64,000 nucleotides of DNA, taken from assembly GCF_040712075.1 (NCBI RefSeq), contig NZ_JBFCVL010000001.1, positions 7,501-71,500 on the forward strand, read 5' to 3'. The notes under the pieces are model-generated. The model was not told the DNA's origin. It saw only the letters and a list, made by a program, of their open reading frames with translations, and did no database searches. This document shows positions 36,232 to 43,719 of the stretch, piece by piece. The stretch's first letter is position 1. Each line of letters starts with the position of its first letter. This DNA comes from Fodinicurvata sp. EGI_FJ10296. Lineage in GTDB: Bacteria; Pseudomonadota; Alphaproteobacteria; DSM-16000; Inquilinaceae. The translations under genes and the position numbers were made by a program.

Positions 36232-37304
36232 TGGCCGGGAAAGACGGCGATGCGACCGATCTCGCCCTGACGTTGACCGGCATCACCAAGGCGTTCGGCC
36301 CGGTGAAGGTCATCAACGGCATCGACCTGCAGGTCCGCAAGGGCGAGTTCGTCGTCTTCGTCGGCCCGTCGGGATGCGGGAAATCCACGCTGCTGCGGAT
36401 CATCGCCGGGCTGGAGGACCAGAGCGCCGGGCGGATCACCATCGCCGGCCGGCCAGTTGACGGCGTTCAGCCGGCCAAACGCGGCATCGCCATGGTGTTC
36501 CAGTCCTATGCGCTGTATCCGCACCTGACCGCCGCCGGGAATATGGGGCTGGCGCTGAAGCAGGAAGGCGCACCGAAGGCCGAGATCAAGCAGCGGGTCG
36601 ACCACGCCGCCGCGCTGCTCTCGCTGTCGGACATGCTGGAACGCCGGCCCGCCGAATTGTCCGGCGGCCAGCGCCAGCGCGTCGCGATCGGCCGCGCGAT
36701 CGTGCGCCAGCCCGACCTGTTCCTGTTCGACGAGCCGCTGTCGAACCTGGACGCCTCGCTCAGGATCAACACGCGGATCGAAATCGCCAACCTGCACCGG
36801 ACCCTCGGCGCGACCATGGTCTATGTCACCCACGACCAGATCGAGGCCATGACACTGGCCGACCGCATCGTGGTGCTGAACCAGGGCCGCATCGAGCAGG
36901 TCGGTTCGCCGATCGACCTCTATAACCATCCGGCCAACCTGTTCGTCGCGGGCTTCATCGGCTCGCCGAAGATGAACCTGATCGCCGGCGCCGAGGCCGA
37001 GAAACACGGCGCATCGACGATCGGCATCCGTCCGGAACACATCGCCGTCAGCCGCGACCGTCCCCTCGATGGGAACACCGGGACGGACAACGCCTGGACC
37101 GGCACCATCGGCCACGCCGAACATCTGGGATCGGACACTTTCCTCTATGTCGACGTCCCGGACATCGGCCCCGTCACCGTGCGCCTGGCCGGCCAATACG
37201 CCCACCATGTCGGCGAAACCGTCTACCTTACTCCCGACCCCGAACGGATGCACCGGTTCGGCGCTGATGGCCTCGCGATCCGGCAGCCCGCCGGACTCGA
37301 TTGA
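36231..37304 (+). CDS. Sugar ABC transporter ATP-binding protein (UgpC/MsmX type)
   Basis: 357 residues from ATG 36231, whose A is shared with the preceding stop. The open frame extends much further upstream but only as an antisense-like shadow of the dehydrogenase gene. Walker [11 protein letters not shown]-loop [11 protein letters not shown], signature [14 protein letters not shown], Walker [13 protein letters not shown] and H-loop [11 protein letters not shown] are intact. A C-terminal TOBE/OB regulatory part ([12 protein letters not shown]) follows. It energises uptake and closes the operon. Confidence 0.93.
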   Translation: MAGKDGDATDLALTLTGITKAFGPVKVINGIDLQVRKGEFVVFVGPSGCGKSTLLRIIAGLEDQSAGRITIAGRPVDGVQPAKRGIAMVFQSYALYPHLTAAGNMGLALKQEGAPKAEIKQRVDHAAALLSLSDMLERRPAELSGGQRQRVAIGRAIVRQPDLFLFDEPLSNLDASLRINTRIEIANLHRTLGATMVYVTHDQIEAMTLADRIVVLNQGRIEQVGSPIDLYNHPANLFVAGFIGSPKMNLIAGAEAEKHGASTIGIRPEHIAVSRDRPLDGNTGTDNAWTGTIGHAEHLGSDTFLYVDVPDIGPVTVRLAGQYAHHVGETVYLTPDPERMHRFGADGLAIRQPAGLD

Positions 37305-37799
37305 CGTCAGGGGTCATCATTCGCATGAGGCGGATCGGTCAAAGTCTGGCTGGCCCCGCCCCGTGCCGCCAGAAGCCGCGTCACGATCTGTTGTTCCACG
37401 CTATCCAGATCTCGAAGAGCGAGGGCGCGATGCATAAAAGCTCACCGTATCTGCTTGAAAAGATTGGGCGATTTTTCAGCTCTAACCCTGTGAATTAACT
37501 ATGGATAAATCAGCGCGTCAATTGGCCCGCCATAGACCCTACGGCACTGACACAACGAGATCGACAGCGGAACTGGTGATTTCCACACCCTGATCGTCCC
37601 GGGCGCTGCGCGGCCACGAAGTGACGCGCTGCCGAACCGGGATCTTGGCAGCAGCAACTTCCCCACGTCGGCACGCGAACCGGGCTCATCCGGGTCCGGG
37701 TCCCCGATCGATGTCGGGGGCGATCAGGAGGGGGTTGGCGCTGCGCGGCCGATCTGTGAATCGCGTAGGCCATAGACCGGGGCGGCCAAACCAGACCAC
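37305..37799. other. Intergenic region between the sugar-ABC operon and the two-component kinase gene
   Basis: 495 bases where two operons converge. The right part (37530-37790) is copy 1 of a dispersed repeat. The left part holds short open frames without recognisable domains or ribosome-binding sites. I see no clear T-tailed terminator for either operon here. Confidence 0.6.
37556..37790. repeat. Dispersed REP-like repeat, copy 1
   Basis: 59 bases (37577-37635) are identical to 49681-49739, and similarity continues through a CCCCGA-tcgatg-TCGGGG hairpin (about 37703-37720) and a GCGATCAGG(A)GGGGG tail to AGGCC near 37770. No coding potential. See copies at 49665-49908 and 62950-62990. Confidence 0.8.
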
Positions 37800-39059
37800 T
37801 CAATCAGGCGCAGCGTCAGTGGCGCGGGGCAGGGTAACGGTGAAGCAGGCGCCGCCGTCTGCGCCCGGGGTGTAGTCGGCGGTTCCGCCGTGGCGCTCGG
37901 CGATCTGGCGCACAAGGGCCAGGCCCAGCCCCCACCCGCCCGACGTTTCGCCATGGCCCTGCGGCCGGTAGAAGGCTTCGAACAGGCGCGCGCGGTCGGC
38001 CTCGGGAACACCGGGGCCGTGGTCGGCGACCGTCAGCCGGATCGCGCCGTTCAGCCGGTCGGCGCGGGCGTCGATCGGCGGCGCGCCGTGGCGGACGGCA
38101 TTGGTCAGCAGATTACGCACCAGCCGGCGCAGCAGACGGGGGTCGCCCTCGACCACCGCGTCGGCACCGTCGATCTCGACATCGACCCGTGCGGCTTCCT
38201 CGGCCAGCAGCGCCACCAGATCGACGCGCTCGCGGCGCTCCAGTCCGGCGACATGGTCGAGCCGGCTGGCGAGCAGGATTTCCTCCACCAGTTCGTCCAG
38301 TTCCTCGACACTCCGCAGGATCTCGCGCCTCAGCGGCGGCGTCGGGCCGGATTCATACAGGTCGACCGCCACCCGCAGCCGGGCCAGCGGTGACCGCAAT
38401 TCGTGACTGGCGTTGGCCAGCAGCGACCGGTGGGCGGCGAGCAGCGCCTCGATCTTGGCCGCCGACCGGTTGAAGCTTTCGGCGACGCTGGCGATCTCGT
38501 CCCGGCCCTCGACCGGGACACGGGCGACCAGATTACCGTCGCCCCACGCGTCCACGGCGCCGCGCAGCGTTTCCAGCCGCCGCGTCACATGACGGATAAC
38601 CGGAAAGGCGGCCAGTCCGATCACGACCGCGATCAGGGCCATCGCCGCCAGCGGACTGCGCATCGGCGGCAACCCTGCGTCAAAGCGGGCGACGATGGTA
38701 CGGCCGTCGTCCAGCATATGCTGGTGCAGGTTATGGGCCGCATCCCCATGGTCGTGCATGCGGCCATCGCGGCCGATCTGGCCGATCTCCATCGGGAACG
38801 GCCGGCCGGCCGCCAGCATGCGGCGGCCGTCAGGGTCATAGACGGCGATGTCGGCGCGCATCCCGCGTGCCAGCCGCCGGATTTCAGCACGCGTCGCGTC
38901 ATCCGGCACCAGCGACATGACCAGTTCCGACCGACGGTCTCGCCACTGCGCCGCCTCGTCGTCGAATGTCAGCCGGACCACCAGGCCCATGGCGAGGGTG
39001 ACGAGCAGCAGCGCGGCCAGCAGCGTCAGATAGATCTTCCAGAACAGCGACCGGGTCAT
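37800..39059 (-). CDS. CpxA/EnvZ-like sensor histidine kinase
   Basis: 419 residues. TM1 is at about 9-29 and TM2 at about 135-157, enclosing a small periplasmic sensor domain rich in His (HDHGDAAHNLHQHM). HAMP follows, then the phospho-acceptor block LLANASHELRSPLARLRVAV (His near 218), NLLTNAVRHG, DHGPGVP and GGWGLGLALVRQIA. It phosphorylates the response regulator encoded just upstream; the start overlaps that gene's stop (ATGA). The His-rich loop might sense metal or pH. Last gene of the Spy-regulator-kinase operon. Confidence 0.92.
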   Translation of the reverse strand: MTRSLFWKIYLTLLAALLLVTLAMGLVVRLTFDDEAAQWRDRRSELVMSLVPDDATRAEIRRLARGMRADIAVYDPDGRRMLAAGRPFPMEIGQIGRDGRMHDHGDAAHNLHQHMLDDGRTIVARFDAGLPPMRSPLAAMALIAVVIGLAAFPVIRHVTRRLETLRGAVDAWGDGNLVARVPVEGRDEIASVAESFNRSAAKIEALLAAHRSLLANASHELRSPLARLRVAVDLYESGPTPPLRREILRSVEELDELVEEILLASRLDHVAGLERRERVDLVALLAEEAARVDVEIDGADAVVEGDPRLLRRLVRNLLTNAVRHGAPPIDARADRLNGAIRLTVADHGPGVPEADRARLFEAFYRPQGHGETSGGWGLGLALVRQIAERHGGTADYTPGADGGACFTVTLPRATDAAPD

Positions 39060-39766
39060 GCCTGATCGCCCTCGTCCTGCAACCCGGCGAAGACATACCC
39101 CGCGCCCCTGACAGTGATGATTCGCCGGGGATGTTTCGGGTCGGTTTCGACGGCCTGACGGATCCGCGAGATATGAACGTCGATCGACCGGTCGAAGGCA
39201 TCGAATTCGACACCCCGGACCAGATCCATCAGATGTTCTCTGGTCAGCACGCGCCCGGGTCGCTGGGCCAGCGCGACCAGCAGGTCGAACTGGTGACTGG
39301 TCAGCACCCGTTCCTGACCGTCGACCCGAACCGTGCGGGCGGCGCGGTCGATCTCCAGCCGGCCAAAACGCAACGGCGCCGGCGCCGCGCTGTCCGGTCC
39401 GGCCTGTCGCCGCCGCATGACCGCGCGCAGCCGGGCCAGAAGTTCGCGCGGGCTGAACGGCTTGGGCAGATAGTCGTCGGCCCCGATTTCCAGACCGACG
39501 ATGCGGTCGGTTTCGTCGCCGCGCGCCGTCAGCATGACGATCGGCACGTCCGAACTTGCCCGGATCCGGCGACAGATATCGAATCCGTCGCCGTCGGGCA
39601 GCATGATGTCGAGGATGACGGCATCAGGTGCCGTCCGGTCGGCCGCCGCGAGACCCGCCGTGGCCGTGGCCTCGCGGTGGACGGTATAGCCCGCATCGGA
39701 AAGATAGCCGGCCAGCATGGCGGTCAGACGCGTGTCGTCATCGATGATCAGCACCGTCTGCGCCAT
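39056..39766 (-). CDS. OmpR-family response regulator (CpxR-like)
   Basis: 236 residues. The receiver domain has the acidic pocket IIDDD, phospho-Asp in AVILDIMLPDGDG, and Lys in YLPKPFSPREL. The winged-helix DNA-binding domain covers about 135-230 (LTSHQFDLLVALAQRPGRVL, IDVHISRIRQAVE, VRGAGYVF). It lies between the Spy-like gene and the kinase. The exact GTAAA-N5-GTAAA box upstream of the operon is the known CpxR consensus, so autoregulation is likely. Confidence 0.93.
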   Translation of the reverse strand: MAQTVLIIDDDTRLTAMLAGYLSDAGYTVHREATATAGLAAADRTAPDAVILDIMLPDGDGFDICRRIRASSDVPIVMLTARGDETDRIVGLEIGADDYLPKPFSPRELLARLRAVMRRRQAGPDSAAPAPLRFGRLEIDRAARTVRVDGQERVLTSHQFDLLVALAQRPGRVLTREHLMDLVRGVEFDAFDRSIDVHISRIRQAVETDPKHPRRIITVRGAGYVFAGLQDEGDQA

Positions 39767-39791
39767 GCTCGACTCCCCGGAAGGATGAGGC

Positions 39792-40397
39792 TTACCGCCC
39801 GCGGCGAGGGCCGTGCTCCTCCATCATCTCCATCAATTCCACTCGTTGCTCCGGCGTCAAGACCTCGGCGGCGTCGAGCAGGCTGTTCAGCATTCGCTGC
39901 GAAGCAGCATCCATTGCCGCGATCCGCTCGGCCCGCAGTTCTTCCGCAGCGTCGCGATCGATTTCCGCTGCGCCCAGCACCTCGGCCATCTCCGCGCGGG
40001 TGCCGCGCATTTCCTCGAACATCGCGCCCATTTCTTCATGAGCCGAGTCCATGATGCCTTCCAGTGCCTCGCGCTGTTCGGGAGTCGCGTCGATTTCATC
40101 GAGCATGCGCTCCATTTGACGCTCGCCCCTGTCACCTCGACCGCCACGGCCCATATCACCCCAGCCCATATGGGCGGGACTCATATGCCCGAAACCCCCA
40201 TGTTCGGAATCCATGTGGGCGGGCCCCATGCCGGGGCCACCGGACATCGGGCCGGCGGCCACCGCGATGGTTCCGGCGCCGACGACGGCGGTCAACGCCA
40301 CGGCACTGATGGCGAGATAGCGATAGCGCCGGCGTGCCGGAACCACGTTCTTTTGGGAACCGGTGCCTTCGGCGTTTGCGTTTTCCATGTCGGTCAT
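39792..40397 (-). CDS. Spy/CpxP-like periplasmic protein
   Basis: 201 residues. A long n-region then a hydrophobic segment (YLAISAVALTAVVGAGTIAVA, about 27-47) gives a signal anchor. A Met/His/Gly-rich stretch (PAHMDSEHGGFGHMSPAHMG) that could bind metal is followed by a helical region with two LTxxQ-type motifs (ATPEQREAL and LTPEQRVEL) as in Spy and CpxP. In enterobacteria these are stress chaperones or kinase inhibitors. First in the operon and coupled to the response regulator gene (25 bases). Confidence 0.82.
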   Translation of the reverse strand: MTDMENANAEGTGSQKNVVPARRRYRYLAISAVALTAVVGAGTIAVAAGPMSGGPGMGPAHMDSEHGGFGHMSPAHMGWGDMGRGGRGDRGERQMERMLDEIDATPEQREALEGIMDSAHEEMGAMFEEMRGTRAEMAEVLGAAEIDRDAAEELRAERIAAMDAASQRMLNSLLDAAEVLTPEQRVELMEMMEEHGPRRGR

Positions 40398-40481
40398 TCG
40401 ATCTCTCCTGTGGCGAGCGGCCCGGCCGGGCCGCGATCAGGGAAATCTAGGCACCTTCTGTTTCGGCCATGCGCGGCCAAT

Positions 40482-40496
40482 GTAAAGTTTTGTAAA
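40482..40496 (-). promoter_or_regulatory. CpxR-type box upstream of the Spy-like operon
   Basis: The plus strand reads GTAAA-GTTTT-GTAAA, an exact match to the GTAAA-N5-GTAAA consensus known for CpxR in E. coli. It lies 85-99 bases before the Spy-like ATG and 36 bases past the bcsN stop, in the only gap able to hold this operon's promoter. Confidence 0.6.
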
Positions 40497-40533
40497 GCAG
40501 CGCCCCACCCGGAAACTGAATCAGGAAACCTGA

Positions 40534-41166
40534 TCAGGAAACCGGGTCGAGAACGATGGAGGCCGGGCGCACGGACAAATCGGTGAACGGCGCCAGCGCC
40601 AGACGCGGATCGCTGCCGGGCACACAGTTCTGACCGGACATCATGATCGGCCGCGCGCTGGCGGGCAGCGACCCCGCTCCCGGCGAAAGCCGCTGAAAGG
40701 CGAAGACGCAGATCGTTCCGCCCCTCGGCGTTGCACCGATATAGAAAAGCGGGCCGTAGGCGGTGTTTTCCTGTTGCAGGCGGTCGGATCGGATCGGCCC
40801 GAAGAATGGCGCTGCCCGATCGGCGACCTCTTCGATCTCGACGACGTTGCGCGACATTCCGATCTGGCGGCTGGCCTCCAGATCGATGCGGTTCTCCGCC
40901 GGCACCAGGGTATCGTTCTGCAGGACGATGCGCTGCTGATGACGGTCGGGTGTGGACCGCTGCGAGGCCGCGAGCGCATCGTCGACCCGCAGCCATGCCT
41001 GCTGGATGCCGATGCTGCGCCATGAGGGTATGGATGCCGCGCCATCCCGATTGGCGCCATTGGTCACGCAGCCTGCCAGCAGGCCGGCCAGGGCCGCCAG
41101 CACGATCACCGAGCCGGGCCTTGATCTGGCCCGGCGGGCGCTATCATTGACGACTTGAGCGGACAA
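40534..41166 (-). CDS. bcsN: Cellulose biosynthesis protein BcsN
   Basis: 210 residues if started at TTG 41166. Lipoprotein signal: VIVLAALAGLLAGC with the lipobox Cys. Downstream blocks NRIDLEASRQIGMSR, NTAYGPLFYIGATPRGGTICVFAFQRL and a C-terminal FTDLSVRPASIV match BcsN of alphaproteobacterial bcs operons. It is presumably a periplasmic, membrane-anchored accessory to cellulose export. The open frame extends into the TPR gene; the start is uncertain (GTG 41109 is also possible), but the TPR stop overlaps this region, supporting coupling. Confidence 0.72.
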   Translation of the reverse strand: MSAQVVNDSARRARSRPGSVIVLAALAGLLAGCVTNGANRDGAASIPSWRSIGIQQAWLRVDDALAASQRSTPDRHQQRIVLQNDTLVPAENRIDLEASRQIGMSRNVVEIEEVADRAAPFFGPIRSDRLQQENTAYGPLFYIGATPRGGTICVFAFQRLSPGAGSLPASARPIMMSGQNCVPGSDPRLALAPFTDLSVRPASIVLDPVS

Positions 41167-42688
41167 TGCGCAAACCCTCCCGGCTTTCCGGTGTCGACAG
41201 TTCCAGATCGAGACGCCGGAATACCCCGCCGGCCTCGGCAATGCGGCCGAGATTATAGAGCGCGAATCCCTCGATCATCGACAGGTCACGGCGGTCCGGC
41301 GCCATCGCGCCGCGGGCATCGATCAGGACCAGTGCCCGCTGATCCTGTCCGGCTTCATAGGCAAGAACGGCCTTCTGCGCCAGTATTTCGGCGCTGACGT
41401 CGGTCTCGTATTCCTCCGGCAGACCCGCCTGCACCAGCCGCTGCTCCGCCTCGTCGACCAATTGCCGGCGGAGCATGGCCAGCAACTCGCCGAACCGGCT
41501 ATCGATTCGCTCCTGCGGGTCGGTGGTTCGTTCCTGGACGGCGGCAAAGGCCAACTGGGCCTCGGTCGGGCGGTCCATCTCGTAAAGACACCAACCCCGG
41601 ATCAGCAGCGCCGACGCCGATTCCGCGCCCCGTGTCGCGGCCAGGCAGCGTGCATAGTCCCGGCCTTCGGACGCCGCCGACGCCACCTGAAGATCGACCG
41701 ACGAAGAAGACGAAGGTCCCGGGTTTTCCGGCATCGACTGCGTCAGCGAGCGCGGCAGCGGCGCGGCCACGTCATCGTCAGTCGCGGATGTGGGTGTGGG
41801 TGCAGACGCGGTCTCCTCGTCCGGTGAGGGATCGTCGGCGGCGCCGTTATCCGCGTCGGGGCCTCCTACCCCTGCTTCCCGGCCAGCCGCCAGACGATCG
41901 CGCAGGGCTTCGAAATCGCTTTCCCGGCCGATTGATGCGATCGCCGCATCTGTCAGGTCGTCCATCGCCTGCTGCGCCAGAAAGGCGTCGGCCTTTTCGA
42001 TCGTCGCTTCGGCGATATCGTACCGCCCGCAAAGGTCGATGGCCTGCCGCCAGACGCTGGCTGCATCGCCGGGGCGATCCAGACGCGCATACGCCTCGCC
42101 CAGCGACCAGACATTGTCGACACGCCCGCAGGTGATGATTTCCGGCGCGGCCTCTGCCGCCGATACCGCGCCGGCCCAGTCCCCGGCGCTCATCGCTTCG
42201 CGCAGGCGCTGTTGGCTCGACGCCCGACGGATCTCGCCGGTCAGTTCCTGAGATGGCGTGAAGTCGGGATAGTCCCGCTGTAATTGCTCAAGCGCCCGGC
42301 CTGCCCGGTCGATATTGCCATCTTCCAGCGCGGCCCAGACCGGCGCCTCATCCGGACCGAAGGATCGGGTAAGGATGTCGTCGGGCACTTCCCAGCTGGG
42401 GTCGATGGCCCGCAGCCGCCGGATTTCCGCTTCGACGCGATCGTATTGTTCGTTCTCCAGATAGTAGCGAAGCGCAAACATGTCCTCAGCAGAGATGCGC
42501 GCGCTTTCGCCCGCTTCGCCGGTCAGGCCCGGCGCTTCGGGAGCCTGCGCAAGCACCGGCGCTGCGGTCGCCACCAGGGTGCCGGCCACCATAGCCGCCG
42601 CCGTGGGACGGCAGGATTGCCGGATCATGCGCCAGGCAATGCGCCGCAACCGGGTACGGATATTCAGAGGGGGGCGCATCTCGGCCAC
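41144..42688 (-). CDS. Periplasmic TPR protein of the cellulose operon (BcsC N-terminal-like)
   Basis: 514 residues. Signal peptide MIRQSCRPTAAAMVAGTLVA, cleaved near VLAQAPE. Helical repeats follow, with TPR-like spacing: YYLENEQYDRVEAEIRRLRA, GNIDRAGRALEQLQRDYPD, DNVWSLGEAYARLDRPGDAASVWRQA and similar at the C-terminus. An acidic low-complexity linker (about 275-320, DDPSPDEETASAPTP) separates two repeat blocks. It resembles the TPR half of BcsC, but no outer-membrane barrel follows. It starts inside bcsZ (25-base overlap). Confidence 0.78.
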   Translation of the reverse strand: MAEMRPPLNIRTRLRRIAWRMIRQSCRPTAAAMVAGTLVATAAPVLAQAPEAPGLTGEAGESARISAEDMFALRYYLENEQYDRVEAEIRRLRAIDPSWEVPDDILTRSFGPDEAPVWAALEDGNIDRAGRALEQLQRDYPDFTPSQELTGEIRRASSQQRLREAMSAGDWAGAVSAAEAAPEIITCGRVDNVWSLGEAYARLDRPGDAASVWRQAIDLCGRYDIAEATIEKADAFLAQQAMDDLTDAAIASIGRESDFEALRDRLAAGREAGVGGPDADNGAADDPSPDEETASAPTPTSATDDDVAAPLPRSLTQSMPENPGPSSSSSVDLQVASAASEGRDYARCLAATRGAESASALLIRGWCLYEMDRPTEAQLAFAAVQERTTDPQERIDSRFGELLAMLRRQLVDEAEQRLVQAGLPEEYETDVSAEILAQKAVLAYEAGQDQRALVLIDARGAMAPDRRDLSMIEGFALYNLGRIAEAGGVFRRLDLELSTPESREGLRIVRSSRQ

Positions 42689-43719
42689 TTTTCTCGTTGT
42701 GCGACGCGGGAAAGCAGGGACAGCGTCGCCGGGAAATAGGGCTCTTCGAGCGTCACCCTCGGCAATGCCGCACCGCGCGCATCACCCAATATGCAGGACA
42801 CCACTGCCGGCGTCGCCCGATAGCCCGGATTGGGGCTTTCCTCAAGCACGGCGCCGGTTCCGGCCTCGACCACTGTCGGCATGGCTTCACCCCCGGCACG
42901 AGACCATATCTCGTGCCAGCGGATAACAGCCGGATGGTCGCCCTGTCCATCCCAGATCAGGTACAACGGCACCCGCAACGCGTCATAGCCGGCATTGTTC
43001 GACAGATCCGCCGCCGGGACCGGACCATCGGCGGTCATCTGCACCCAGTCTGGCGGCAGGCCGTCGGCCGCCAGATCGGCCAGAATCGCCGATCCATCGT
43101 CAGCCAGTTGTCCGAGTTCGGCAATGCCGGTGGCGGCTGCCAGTTCGCGCAGCGCGGGCAGGACGATATAAGACGGGTTGAGAACAGGCCCCTCGTCGCG
43201 TTGAAAGCCCTCGACGGCCGGCAGCAGAAAGCGCCGGCCCGTCGCCGGATCGGTGGCCATGCAACGCGCGATCAGGGTTTCGGCCAGCGATGATGCCAGG
43301 TCCATATAGTATTGGTCCTGAAACCGGGCTGCCGCCCGCGCCGCCGCCCACGCGATCAGCAGATCGCCATCCGACGCGTTGTTGGTATCGGCAATCGCCG
43401 GTTCTGCGCCGGGCCGCCACCGCCAGGCAAACAGCCCGTCATCGCGAACGCGCAGTGTCGAAATCGCCCAGTCCAGATACGAGTCGAAGGCGGGACGGTC
43501 ATTGTAAGCGAGGGCTAGCAGCATGCCATACCCCTGCCCTTCGGAATGGCTGACATCGCCCTGCGGCCCGTCTATGACGCGCCCTGCCTCGGTATAGGCA
43601 CCCTTCCAGAAGCTCCATTCGAGTTCGCTGGCCACGGCGGGCCGGCCACCAATGGGTGCGATCGACCCCGCAATCGCCGCCATTGCGGAGAATTTCATCA
43701 TCAAGCGCCGTCCGATCAC
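42664..43719 (-). CDS. bcsZ: Periplasmic endoglucanase, GH8 (BcsZ)
   Basis: 351 residues with a signal peptide (IGRRLMMKFSAMAAIAGSIA). The GH8 proton donor is E60 in DVSHSEGQGYGML and the basic Asp is in NNASDGDL (D117/D119). AWRWRPG, NPSYIVLPALREL and NNAGYDALRVPLYLIW complete the family signature. It trims or proofreads nascent cellulose in the periplasm. Start overlaps the bcsB stop (shared bases 43719). Confidence 0.93.
   Translation of the reverse strand: MIGRRLMMKFSAMAAIAGSIAPIGGRPAVASELEWSFWKGAYTEAGRVIDGPQGDVSHSEGQGYGMLLALAYNDRPAFDSYLDWAISTLRVRDDGLFAWRWRPGAEPAIADTNNASDGDLLIAWAAARAAARFQDQYYMDLASSLAETLIARCMATDPATGRRFLLPAVEGFQRDEGPVLNPSYIVLPALRELAAATGIAELGQLADDGSAILADLAADGLPPDWVQMTADGPVPAADLSNNAGYDALRVPLYLIWDGQGDHPAVIRWHEIWSRAGGEAMPTVVEAGTGAVLEESPNPGYRATPAVVSCILGDARGAALPRVTLEEPYFPATLSLLSRVAQREKWPRCAPL

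Noticed and set aside
37301-37498. A 65-residue plus-strand open frame after the ABC ATPase
   Set aside because: No domain, no ribosome-binding site, and it overlaps the ATPase stop region.
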